From Edolisoma coerulescens (lineage: Eukaryota > Chordata > Aves > Passeriformes > Campephagidae), in NCBI GenBank assembly GCA_013397115.1, contig VWZW01006289.1, positions 1,047,586-1,111,585 of the forward strand: a stretch of 64,000 bases of DNA, read 5' to 3'. Shown here in pieces: positions 35,436 to 48,258 of the stretch. The translations under genes and the position numbers were made by a program. A model generated the notes under the pieces. That model made no database searches, had not been told where the DNA came from, and worked only from the letters and a program-made list of their open reading frames with translations. The first letter of the stretch is position 1; each line of letters begins with the position of its first letter.

Positions 35436-38400
35436 CATTGAGGAGTATTTTTCTTCTGCTCAAAGCTGCAGAAACTTCACTTTGTGTTAAAATGTGATGC
35501 AATCTCTTCTTTGTGTCTGGGATGACTTTCTTCAGGTTGAATTCATAGGACTTTCTTTTGTTTTGCATTGGACTTTTTCCCTCAGAGAAACATTTTCCTT
35601 TGTTAAATCTTAGTCCTGAAAGGCTTTTCCTCGGGCCTTCTTGGTTTTGGCAGAGAAGTTTAATTATTGCTGACTGTAACTGATCTGTCATACAAGCATG
35701 TTTCATTTTTACCAAACTATGACTCTTTTTTTTTTTTTTTGCGTGAAATAAATACTGAGAAAACACAGGACAGCATAAATATAGGTAATACCATATATCA
35801 AGATCATTATTTCACTGTATCCTAGACTTGTGAATTCCATGATCTTTCATAGGAGTTCCTAATCTTTCTGCCTTTCATGTATGCTCCTTCACCTGTACTT
35901 ATCTCTAAGTTACTGAGCAGGCAAATTAACTGATAAATTCTGCAGTTATACCTTCTGTGAATCAATAAAATAATTGTTTTTCCTGAATGATATTGAAAAG
36001 TGTGATGAGAAGGTGAGAAGTCTGAATTTTATTTATGTTCACTGTGAGTTTAAGCTGGCACAGATTAAATCAATTTAATTTTATCATTCATTTCAATGGT
36101 ATATTGAACCCAGATAGAACCCAGATGTTGAACCCAGCCAGAAAAGAGAAAATAGAGAAAGAGGGGGGAAAGGCAATTAAAAATAATGCTAAAGCCCTGA
36201 AGTATTAGTTCAACTATTTTTTAGGCTTTGATTGGCAGAAATAGAGGCCACATTAAAATTTCAAGAACCCCTATAAAACACTTCCACAGTCATCAACCTG
36301 GGGACCACTATCCAATTCTCCCAACTTGCAGGATTTTGGTCAAATGTGCAAGGGGGTAAAAGATAATCCAGCAGGGTAGATAAGAAGGCAGTGTGATATC
36401 TCTGCACCTGTGAATCAGGTCTCAGCTTGGTTGTTCCTGGGAGCAAAACAAACTTTTTATTTTGGAGAAGTGCAGATGGCAAACAAACAAAAAGATGTGC
36501 AGTGTAGTTCTGGATTAGTTTTTGCTTCAATATTGTATTTCTCTTCAAGTCTGGACTGGTTCAAGTCTGAATAAATGGTTTTGTTTAGATCTGTGCTGCT
36601 TTCATATCCAGGCAGATATTTCAAGATTACATGCACAAGTGGTAGTGCTTGACAAGGATTTGTGATCCTGTTACATTGATTGGAAATAAAAATCTCATAA
36701 AAGGAGATTTCTGCTCTTTCAATGTTCACTTTGTCAGGACTAGGAAAGACACACATCTCAATATCTTTTTTAAGTCCCATGCGCTCCTTTTAAAAAAATA
36801 ATAAAGAAGGCAGAGAAGGCAGTACTTCTCCTTCAGAGATTTCTATCTATCTATCTATCTTTGATTACAAATGAAAATTTGTCTCTAATTTATACAGATT
36901 CTTTCACCTCTATATTGAGTCTTTCCAAAAGCAATGTTTTAAATTCCTCATATTTAAAATCTATTTCTGTGTTTTACTTTAGCATGAAAATTAAAAGAAC
37001 ATATATATGCAATCAGAAGCAAGTAATTAATAGTATATTATTTTTTAAGTGGCAACTGGCACTATCTCTATATCTTTTTTCTTTTTTGTTATTCCGTAAT
37101 TACGTGTCAAAATATCTATTGGAAAACAATGTAGCTAATTCCCAAGAAAGATTAGTATCAGGGGTGATCTGCAATACTTTGTTTCTCAGCACTGTAGCTG
37201 CCAAAAAAAGGTTTCAAGCAACATTAGTCTTAAAATCTTTAGTAGGGAAATACAATTTGTTCAATATATTTTCATCCAAGACCAGTTTAACTGCTGCATT
37301 CTTAATTTAAAATTACTAAAAAGAAACATTCTTGATTTGACTCAATTCTTTAAAACCAAACAGGACCATTTAAAATCCAAAATTTTCCCAGATGAAGATC
37401 TCCAGATAAAAATGCAGCAAGATTGCCAGGGGAGAGTTTAATTACTTCTTGAAGCCCTTCTTTACATATTGTATGTTGTGCAAAGAGTAGGAACATACAG
37501 TTTTGGGAGTTGATACATACTTATTATTAAAACATTTCAGAGGCAAAGAAGACTCCAAATAAAATTTTTAAAATCTGGATTCATCCAGATTTTATGGATT
37601 TTTTTGGGGAATACTGCTGTAGGGTGGTTCATAACAAATTAATGTACTTTAAATACCATTGTGGTGATGTAGAACTGTTTAGGAATCCATCTGAATGCAT
37701 AAAGATTGGTGACTTCATGTACTTTGTGCTCTGAAATGTCTGATAAATATAATTTCTGGTAGATACGTTAACATGATTAACAAAATGTTAAATAACATAA
37801 AGGATTTTCAGGAAATTACTCTCAAGCAAGGATCTTGAGGTTTTGAAACTGTGAAGAATAGCAAGTGATGCAATATTACAACTGTACTAATAATAATTTC
37901 ATTTCAAAGTGCACTTTTTCGCTGCCATGAAATTAGAAAGAACAGAACAGTTTATTTTTGAAAAGAAACAGGACTATGGATAGCTCCAATGAGCCAATGC
38001 TCACTTGAGAAAATGAGGTGATGATTATGAAAGAGAAAAATGGCATTGCAGTCTGTGAAAGGAAATGCTAGAGGCAACATCAGAGTGTGAGGCAAGATGG
38101 ACACATGATGTAACAGTATCTGAAATCCACTGGCTTTTGATTTTCCTTAAGGAAAAAAAAAAGCCAAAATCTCTCAAATAAACCAACCCTGCAAAATTTC
38201 TAGAAAGCCTTTCAACCTGCCCTCCTTCCTCAAAGCCTCAAAACATTAAATGTTGCAGATGACACTGCCTGCAACAAAATATGTTTAGGTTGCAAATTAT
38301 CAACATTGTGATACTTTTTGTGCATTGCAGAGTGCGACTTGATCTCTATCTGCATGGTCCTTTGACAGCTTTTCAAATTTTAGCCTAGCCTATTTTGTTG

Positions 38401-40414
38401 CTTTTTTATATATCATTGACTTATTTTTTACACCATCTGTACTCTGTCTCATGGAATACATACTCTGATTGGAAACAGATAAAAAACAGTCCAAATATAA
38501 AGCAGACGGAATTTTATAAAACTTATCTGCAATGTGTTCTGTTTGTAAATACAGTTCCCACCTGATTTGTCTCTGCAAGATCTTGCTAGTGTTTATTGTG
38601 GGAAAAATGAGAAGTATGTTCTAGATGAACGTGTAAACATCCCTATTTCATTGTGATGTAAGATATGTTCACAGTACCAGGATAGAGATGCTAGTAAGTT
38701 ATGTTCTTGTATTTATTTTTTTTTGAAGACACACCTTGTTGTGTTAGGTGATGGCTGATGCTTTTGAGAAGAGGAAATTTTTGTTCATTCCATTATCCAA
38801 CTCTATCGAAGTTTCAGAGTGCATGAGGCAATATGCTTAATTTCATTTCTGTTTTCTCTTTATCTGATGACTGAACTACTTGTAATTCTCTTGGCAACCC
38901 ACCTTACCACCTGAGGATAGGAACAGGTTAATAGAAAAACCATGGTTTTATTCTGAAGCTTTATTTATTCAGTAACGTAAATTTGAAGCAGTGTCCATAT
39001 GTCCTGCCTCTTCACTGAGAAAATAAGAGTTTCAAATGCAACAGCCTGCACAATCACCATGCATTCACTCTCTGAATCACTTGCTCTAAACTAAAATCAG
39101 TTGTAGTTGCTTGCCTCTTTCTCATCACCTGCTATGCCAGCATAGAATAGCCCAGGGATTTAAGGGGTCAGAACTACACCAGACTTGTAGTTTACAGCAG
39201 ACGTAGTTGCTTCACAGTTAACATAGTGGTTTACTTTCTGATATTTCATATAAAACTCTCTATTTAGTGATTTTAATTTTTTTTTTAAGTAAGAAGTATA
39301 TGATCTTTATTTATCTTATTCTACCAATGTCTTTTTTCTTGCATTTTCAATTAAAGGAAAATTTTGACAGTCTACTGAAATTCTCCCTTTTTGGTTCTGA
39401 AAATGAAATGTGTTTTTAAGTATCTCTGTAACATTACCCAGGTCTGACAAGCACTCACTACTTGAAGAAACCTAAGAATCAAAGCCAAAGTGTGTTTCTC
39501 TTTCCATAAGAAATGTATTTGCCTTCAAACGCACAAATTTTGCTCAGCGTGGAAACCTACTTCTTAGTAATACAACAAAGTAAGGCATCAAAGAAATTTA
39601 AACAGTAGTACAAATTAAGTAAATGGCTGTTTTAAAGCACTCACATGTACAATATTATTGCTCTTAATAATATAAGCATTGCCTGAGGTTTTCGCTAGAA
39701 AGATTAGCACTCACATAGTTTGAAAGTATGAAAATGTATTAAGCTCATGAAAAAATTTAAATAATAGTAGTTTTCCTCTGTATCATTATTACTCATAAAT
39801 CACATAATTGGGTTTGAGAGAATGCATTTCTAGATACAGCTGGAGGAGAACCATTGGCTTGTTGGACCATATTCATATTTGCCTGGTGATTCAGCCTTAG
39901 TGTATCCTTGTTCACTTCATTATGCAATATAAATGTATTTTAAAAACAATCTGAAATCCAGCTAGTTCAGACCAATAATTATAAAATTCATGTTCATGGT
40001 TTATGCAGAACAATATGGTATTGATGTTGACAATAAACAGAGTAAAGGCTATATGGAATTTAGAAATAAATTTATTTCAAATACCTGAAAGCTACATACT
40101 CCATAATAATATTCTTAATAAACAGAGCCCATCACACAGAGCACACACAGAAGTTCTTTGCAAAAGATTTGCCTGTGAGTGGTATCCTAAAAATCACTGA
40201 GCCACAGGAGCTGGAGTGACAATGATGACAGAGAGTGTGACATTTTTATCTGCAGACTCCCGTGTATCTCACACCTTGCTTAACCCTGTTTCTGATCCCT
40301 CCTGAGTACACATTTTGGAAGAATCAGAATAAGAAAAAATATACAAGAAAATCCTACTGACAGTGCAATTTTGTCGTATAATAAGATTCGTCAACTTATT
40401 GAAATTATTTTTAA
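35436..40414. other. Long unannotated AT-rich stretch
   Basis: No gene is seen. It begins with the non-CR1 part of the 217-codon minus-strand frame and a T15 run at 35726-35740. It also contains a TCTA microsatellite at 36842-36861, an A12 run near 38151, and an AT-driven 149-codon plus frame at 36861-37310 rich in Leu, Ser, Phe and Ile with no domain. Confidence 0.4.
36842..36861. repeat. (TCTA)n microsatellite
   Basis: Four to five perfect TCTA tetranucleotide units. Tetranucleotide arrays of this kind are often polymorphic in length. Confidence 0.9.
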
Positions 40415-40590
40415 GAATAAGGAGGAAAAGTGTTTCCTCCTACTGGGAAAGTGTTTCAGGATCTCACTGTGTGGTGATTGGAAAGTACTTTCCAATCTCT
40501 AGCCTAAATTCAGTCACAGCCAGTTTCTGCCCATTGTTCTGCTGCTAGCATCATCTTTTAATTTAGACATCCCTTTTCTGTCTTTTTGGA
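40415..40590 (-). mobile_element. Old CR1 fragment (minus strand)
   Basis: The order GTTTCAGGATCTCACTGTGT, GTGATTGGAAAGTACTTTCC, CTCTAGCCTAAATTCAGTCA, CAGCCAGTTTCTGCCCATTG, TTCTGCTGCTAGCATCATC and TTTAATTTAGACATCCCTTT follows an inverted region of an older CR1 subfamily. Substitutions and small gaps are frequent, so this insertion is older than those at 35031 and 57000. It lacks the 3' tail. Confidence 0.7.
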
Positions 40591-41784
40591 AATTATAATG
40601 ATCAAAATTTCCAGCAAGATAAAAAAGCAGAACTTTCCTCTGGTTTTGGGAGGGCATCATGAAGATCAAGATTGGTGATCTCTAATTTGTGAGGGGAGAA
40701 ACCTCCTAAAATCCCTGTTATGAAAGTGCAGTTTAAAGGGAAATGAATATTGGAGTGACTGAACATTAAGCTGCTTTAATATCTCATTTTGCTGAGATAG
40801 GAATTTGCTGTATCTGGTTAATCTTCCTTAGGAATAAGCTTCTCAATTGCTGTAAAGCTGTTGAGCTGTAGGCAGAGCACTTCTGACCAAATATTGTGCT
40901 GTACCTGAGATCAGTAGTGTGCAAATCTGGAAGCAAGAATGAATTTTTTTGCTTTTGATTTACCGCCCTAGCAAATTCAAACATTTATATTTTAGTATAG
41001 AATTCAGTTAAATATAAGACAATAAGTCCTAACAGTGAGGCTCAAAAGCTGGTTAAGAGGTTTGCCATCAGGCGGCAAAAAGTGCTCATGAGATTATGGA
41101 GAGGCTCCAATTAGCCAGTGCAGATTAGAGGACACGTGGGTGTGGGAGGAGGCGGGTGTCCTCTGGGAACAGTCACCTCGAGGAGTGCACCTGCATCAGC
41201 AGTTCAGTGCACAGGTTTCCTTCAGCTGTGCATTTTCTCATGTGTGTACCTGCTGCTCCGTACAGCAAACCTCTTTGCTCCACTCATGCTCAGATAATGG
41301 TTTTCAGGATTCCTCACTAGATCAAAGGCTGGTCAGTATGTTCCCAGAGATTGCCGGAGAGAGGTAATGTTTCTAGAAAGTTATAAAGAGCTCTGTTCAA
41401 ACAAATTGGTATTAATGGGGTCCTTCTGTGCATATTCTCCAAACGAGGCAATCAGACTGAAAAATGTCTTGACTAAAACTCATTAGCCTGAGCAGTCTGC
41501 ACTGTCAAGCAGCTGAGCCATGTACCCACTGCTCCAAAACTCTTTGTAGCTGGCAGGAGGAAAGAGAGCTTTGTCTTTTGTTTCAGTATTTAACTCATTG
41601 TAGCATATTATCAGCAATTTTAGGCTCTGTAACCTAAATTTGTTCTGCGTTGGAGAAAGGAAACAGGGTTATGAAAAGATTGAACTGTAGCTTCATTGAA
41701 CTGAACATTGTAGTGTTGAACTACTTTTTTACTAAATTATTAAATACATCCATCATATATACATGTCAAAGTAGAACATTTTAA
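40591..41784. other. Unannotated sequence
   Basis: No gene is seen. A somewhat GC-richer patch at about 41100-41350 includes a TCF/LEF-like AGATCAAAGG at 41320-41329 and a 75-codon frame ending at 41367; neither is supported further. Confidence 0.35.
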
Positions 41785-41865
41785 ATTATGAACCTTTTCC
41801 TAGTGTCTAAGTTAAATATCCCTTCTCTAAATTTAAGTCCATTGCTTCTTCCCTTTTTCCTTTGG
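41785..41865 (-). mobile_element. Probable ancient CR1 fragment (minus strand)
   Basis: CCTTTTCCTAGTGTCTAAGT, TAAATATCCCTTCTCTAAAT and TTAAGTCCATTGCTTCTTCC follow the inverted CR1 block that normally reads as a run of pyrimidine-rich words before a CCATT(G/A)CC-type motif. The piece is short and divergent and its boundaries are approximate. Confidence 0.42.
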
Positions 41866-44800
41866 ACATGGGGGGAGACTTTTTAACAAACATGGAGGGT
41901 CCTTCACTTTTTCAGCTCTAAACTAGAATCTCAATTGTGTTTTGGTCTTCTTCTGTGAAACCTTCTTATGGAGCTGTAATTATTCTTTTTGCTGTCACTT
42001 TGAAATCCCTTTGCTACCTGTTACTTGCAAAGTGATACTCACAGTTGGATATAACACACCATCTTCTTGCTGTGATTTGCTTTATAGGAGAAGTCTCCTT
42101 CTGCTTGGCAATATGATCTTGGAAGGAGAGGATGATGCTGATGCACGTTCATCTTGCAAGATTCTAGAATGTCCCACCCCTCTTCCACAAAACAATTGTT
42201 CACCCACTGTGAGTTGATTGCTCCTGCTTAAATCCAGAAGCCCGTACATAATAATTCCTTTAGTTCATACATATCCACCTGATCCTGCTCATCAGTGGCA
42301 TTGCAGCACTCCGAGATCTGAGTTTTGCGCTCACCTGTATTTCTACCTTTTTGATATCTAAAAACTTGCCTGTAAGACACTGTCAGAGAAGACCTGATTA
42401 GATTTTAAAGGCCTGATTCAGAGTCTGGATATGCATATCTGCAGTTTCCAATCCACCCTCGGGCCTTTTGCCCTGTCACAGGAGGAGATTTGATTTGATG
42501 TTATCAGGAGAGTTCTGTGAAGTGCATGCATTTTGATATTACTCTTCATTTTTTTCTTCCGTATCTTTACAAATAATTCACTGGATTATTTTTGCATACA
42601 GTGTGGCACAATATATAGCATCTTCTTGTTCTTCTTTATTCCTTTTAAAAGACAGCTATTATTTTATCCCCTGCAACCTTTTGCTTCTCAGTTCTCTGAG
42701 ATCACTTTCTCCAATTCTTTAAGCTTACTAGCATTATTCTTTTATTTCTCACCATTTTTTCCTTTATCCAACAAATTTTGGTGCTTTTAATTCTGCTAGC
42801 TCTCTGTTTATTACTTTTATTGAAGAATAAGATGAAAGAAGTGCTGAAGTTTTTACAGTCATTCCTTATGACCTGTCACTTCTCAGGTCATTTTGTAGCA
42901 GATTTTCTTCTTCCAAAATCAGCAGAGTAAGACCTTCCTTGGTATTTTCTCTATCCTAACATGTAGAGAGAAAAAATTGTCCCTCAAGTTTGTTGAGAAG
43001 AACAGGCCATGAATCAGCAGAAGCTGGACATTTGGAAAACTTCTCAGGATGAAAATTCTGTGATCTACATTATAGACTTTTTATTTTTGTCTCATCAAGA
43101 AACATTGCTACGTAACAAGGCTAACCAACAGTGTTGCAAAGTAAAATCCTTTCCTTTTTTGATATTAGGCAATTTTGAAATTCCATCATGTGGAAGCTAA
43201 ACAAAAAACTTCTCAAAATGAGAAAGACAACAATCAATACTAAAGCGATTAATTGCTCTTCTAAATGATGGAACTGATGAAACTTACTATTCATGTAAAA
43301 GCATAGCAGAAAAACAGATGGCTAATTGTTCTAACTAATAATGCATATTTAAGAAAAACAAACTCAACAACTTACTAAGCAAAAAAACCCCAAACCCAGA
43401 ACACTGCAGTAGAGTATGAATGCAATTCACACTGAAATTTATGCAGTAAAAGCACCCTGGATTACAAAAACATGGCATAGAATTTGACAGCAGCAGGACA
43501 GAGCACAGGAGACAAGAAGCCTCTTGGTCCACAGACAAGTGCACATTCCCTGACCTCTGAGTGTGCATGGGAACATGTGAACTTTGCAACATGACCTCAC
43601 CCAGCCATGAGAACCAGTGAGTTACTGTTGTGGAAAACACCTTTGTGCGGCAATGGCCGTAATATGATGCAGAATGAGCAAATGGCAGCTTTTCAGATGA
43701 TGTAAGAGCACATAGGAGCGAAGTACTTCTAATGCTTTCCTTCCTCTTGTTTACTCAGCTGCTTTGTGGAAGGCAAATTTCTCTCTGACAAAACAATTGC
43801 CTCACAGATACGCTTTTTTTTCTTGGAACTTCTGCATGGTTTTGTTGCTATAATTAGACCTAGTGAAAAATGAAACAAAAATCTCACTTCCGAAGAAATA
43901 CGACTTGATGCTTCACAACTCAGGCTCATCTGTAAATTCATAAACAATAACATACTTCCTCCATTTCTCATCTTTCCTGCTTTTTGGATGATATTATTGT
44001 TCATCTTATCTCCTTTCTTCAACCTTATTTTCCACTCAGAAATTTCTTTTGTATCCTAAGATTGATTCCATAAGTAGAGCTGAAGCAAGAATTGAAAAAC
44101 TTTTCTGAATTTTTCATTTTCCAGAACCATCCATGTGCTATAAAACTCAGACCTATCAGAATATTATTCATAAAATTCCACAAGGGGGACTGGAAAATAA
44201 AAATAATATTTTTATAACAGCTCTTACTATTCTTTATGTTGGGTTGTATGAATTCTGATAAATAAATTCTCACACAGAATAACATAATTAAAATGGGTTG
44301 TCAGTCAACCGATGCACATCCAGATTTCAAATATAACCCTTGGGTACTTACAGATTTTGAGCTGCAGTGTAATTTATACCTATATTTTACAGAAAAACAA
44401 AGGTTTATTTTAAACCATTTCTTTGCTATATAACACACATACATTTACAATGTGCGCATTAAAAATAATATAAACATGCCTAAATTATGATGTGTCACAT
44501 ATTTTTGTGTATGATTGTGTTTGTGTTCATGTTTATATTTATATTTATTTATTAATGTTTTTATAAAATTCCATCCCACCACAACATAGTTTTTACATTT
44601 ATTCTGTGCCACAGTTTCTTACAGTATTTTTTTTGCTGCCAGTGCAGGTTCAGGCTAGAATACATTGAATATAATATATATGTGCATTGCTGTGCACAGG
44701 AGTGACTAAAATTAATTTGCTTAGCCATGAATTTAGAGAAAAACGGGCTCTATCTCCAAGTCAGATAAGTTTTATATGATGAGATTATTGCATCCTTTTA

Positions 44801-47800
44801 TTAATTCTTACAATAATTAAATCATAATGTTCTTGTGCATCAACATTTTTAGTTTGTAGAACACGAGATGATTTTCGTGAGTTGCTGATTTTCTCTGTTG
44901 TGATTTCACAGAAATCTGAAGGGAGCTGGTTTTAGTTGTTGCATTCTCACAAGCTATAGAAATACCATCCCTTTTATATGTAAACACAACTGCACTGTTG
45001 AAATCAGCAGCTCTCTTAATGACAGCTGGTTTTCAAATATCACTCAGGGACTTGGCGAAACATTTGCAGAGTGATGTGTGGCATAGGGGGCATTTTGTGA
45101 AAACAGCACGGAGCTGTAGTGCTTCTTGGTTATTCTTGGGTTGTCCTCCTATTTGCTGCTTCAGGCTGGGCACTTAAAATCCCCTCCTGAAGGCAACAGC
45201 GACATGAGACCAATTCTGTGATAAGTCAGAAATACTTCAGGCCTTCACTGTGAACAACACTGTGGGCAGCTCCATAAAAAAACCCCAGAGAATTGGCATT
45301 AAAATCATTTTTAAGCAAAGATTGCATTTTTAAGTCCAGACGTGATTGGTTTATGTTGCAAAGCAATAGAAAAGCATATGGCTGGTAACTTGCAGATTTG
45401 GTTTGTTTATCCCTGTCTCACATTGAGGCCAACTGTATGAATTGAAAAATACTATATTAACAAAAAAATTGCTGTGTAGCCCAGGAGGTTCGGCCATTAC
45501 TTAGTGAGCACATGCAAGTCTCCCCTCAGTCTGGTTTGCTGGAATTCTACTAAAATTCTGTGGCCAATTTGCACTTTGTTTTGAAATACATCAGAAGACA
45601 TATAACTTTTAAAATGCTTTACAGTCTCTACGTGAGGCTATCATGGGTCACATCCTAATAGAGACTTTCAAGAAGATCCACACCTCCAAAAACTACTGCA
45701 CTCTGTGGGATATCTTAGGACAACTTATCTGCCTTCATAAAAAATCATGATATAAATTTTGGAAATATTAGTTGAAGCAGTTACATAATTTTAGGAATCT
45801 CTTCCTTGGCATCATAAAATGCAAAACTTCCTAGTACAAAGTAATAGTGCCTATGCAAAGTTGGTTTGCATCATGAGATGCAGTTATCATCGTTTATATA
45901 AAGGCAAATAAAAACAAAATTAAGCGAGAGGGAAAAAATTATGCCCTGGAATAAATGAAACTGCAGTACTTCTCATGACTTTTTTATATCATGCATAGTT
46001 TTCATTCTTTAAAAATTGTTTTGTCAGCTCTATTGTATATCTTAATTACTTATTTTAATCCCAGAGCTAATTACTTTCTCTGCAATATTGTATGAGTATC
46101 CCCTTTTAAGTGTGGAGATAGATCACTTGAAAAAAATGTGTATTTTACCTGTGATAATTTTCCCTATCAACTCTTAAAATCCAGTTAAAGAAGTTTTCAC
46201 TTGAAAAACAATTAACTAAAGAGTATAAGGAAAAATGGCTGTTTTTCCAAAAGTTGAAAAATTTCAGAACAAGCAATTATAAGAAGCTGCAAACAACATG
46301 TCAAATGGCAGAAATGTAAAAAGGAGAGGTAGAATTTAGAACTACATGGAAAGGAGTAGGAATAGCAAAAACAAGAGCTAAATACTACACATTTTAAAAA
46401 AATCTTACAAGTACATCCAAGATCTGTGACGAGAGAATAAAACTCAGTTTGTAAAAACTTTCCCTGGCTAGAGGAAGTTGTTCAGACATGCAAATCTCTC
46501 AGATATTTTTGGGTTCTTAAAATGTTTTCCTATAACCATGAAGATCTTCCATTTTGTTAATGTCTTATTGCATATTTCAAATGTTTTCTCGCCTTTATTA
46601 AAAAAAAAATTAAATAGGCCAGCAGTATGAACCCAAATATTCTCCATAACCATTTCAGTGTTTGATTGAACCTTGTGTTACTCCAGTGCTTTGCCTTTCT
46701 GCAGGAGTGCAGCCCGAGGATGGTGCTGCCTTAGCTCACAGTGCCACAGCTGCAGAGAACCAGGATGTACAGTGCAGAAATAACTCACTGGACAGGTCTC
46801 TGCAAGGAATGGGCAGGATTATCCATAAATGACCTGGTCAGTGCATTCCTCTGCAGAAGGCATAGATAACATAGTGAAACGAGAGTCTGAGAGATCACCT
46901 ACTTTCCCCACCTCATCTAATACGCCCATCATTTCTCGTAGCATTCTAACCTGCAGATGCAGCTCTCACCCTGTTTTATCATTGGACCCTTGTACATCAG
47001 AGCGTGGTAAGTATGTCCTTCAGGTTCATTTCTGTAGAAATACTGCCTGCCTGATTATTCCCCAATTTATGTCTGTGCTGCTGGTTATTTCTCTTATTTC
47101 TGGAAATCATGCCAGTTCCTGTTGTGTTCAAATGCTATTCAGGTGGTTCCAACTATAATGGTATCCGCAAAAATACTACTCACTCACTTTTTTTGTGACA
47201 CTTGTAGGTTTATAACCACGTATTTTATCATCCAGTTTTGCCACAGAGAAACTACTAGGCAAGAAACAATACAGTACAATCGAGAAAGAAAAAAACCCAA
47301 ACCCAAATCCTACTTTTAAATCTTTTTCTTCTTTTTTTTTTTTAATGAAGGAAAAGATCTTGTGTTTTTATTCAGGAAAATAAATAACTCTTTTGAATAA
47401 CATAATTAAATGTAGGCTTGGATAACTCAGGCTGGACCTATATTCATCTGTATATACACAAACCCTACTAAATCCCATTTCCTTTAGAGGCTGGATACCA
47501 GAGTGTCTCAGGTATTAAAGTTTAATGCAAGAGTTTCTTTAAACCTCTGACATATCCAAACTTCCTTTTCTGAGCCTTTGGAATAAAATAGCAGAATCTT
47601 TAGTGTCACTCAGCTTTGCAAGAGCATATTTAACACAGAGGACTCCTCAGTTTTATTCTTCTGTAGGGGTTTCAGACAGTGAAGAAATATCTATTCACGT
47701 AATAGTATACTTTATTTTTCTAGTGGTGAAATAGACATTTTTCCACTTTTTCTCTAGCTTAGAAAATGAAATTCCCCTTTTCATCAAAGTGAAATACAGT

Positions 47801-48214
47801 TTTACAGAAAGTTCATTTCTTAGATTTGATATGAGGAAAAGACAGTAGAGCTGCTGTCATCTTCCATTGATTCCGTGTCATCTGAATTCACTCAAATTTT
47901 GTATCCATGTTTTATATCAATAAATGCTAAACCCTTTCTTTTTGATTTATTGGGATTAGAGCTTTGTTACTCTCTCAGTTAAACACATGACTATGCTCAT
48001 ACATGTGCAGGGTCACTCAGCCCGTACGAAGAGTAAGGAACTTATTTCCTTAATTACAGTCAGCAGTGTGTGACTACACAGACCATCAAGCCACATGAAA
48101 AGGACCACATTTTTACACAGTCATTGAAGTAAGATTTCTGTCTGGAGATCCAATCCAAAGCCTTACAGTATTTCATATCTGGCATAAGAATCCAAAGGAG
48201 ACTCTCTTCACTTC

Positions 48215-48220
<6 letters not shown>
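41866..48220. other. Long unannotated AT-rich stretch
   Basis: There is no gene or identified transposon. T-rich and TTTA-rich low-complexity segments occur near 42530-42800 and 44520-44560. An acceptor-like TTTGCCTTTCTGCAG ends near 46704 without a convincing exon. The open frames are short and AT-driven. Confidence 0.4.
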
Positions 48221-48254
<34 letters not shown>

Positions 48255-48258
48255 CCGN
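48221..48258. repeat. Poly(T) run (34 T) followed by an ambiguous base
   Basis: Thirty-four consecutive T follow a CTTTCTC pyrimidine stretch and end in CCG and an N at 48258. It could be the tail of a retroposed sequence on the minus strand, but no retroposon body or AATAAA is recognisable at 48259-48360 read in reverse. Homopolymer length and the N are likely sequencing-limited. Confidence 0.9.

Noticed and set aside
36861..37310. 149-codon plus-strand open frame
   Set aside because: Composition is dominated by Leu, Ser, Phe and Ile from AT-rich codons; it follows a TCTA microsatellite and has no domain.
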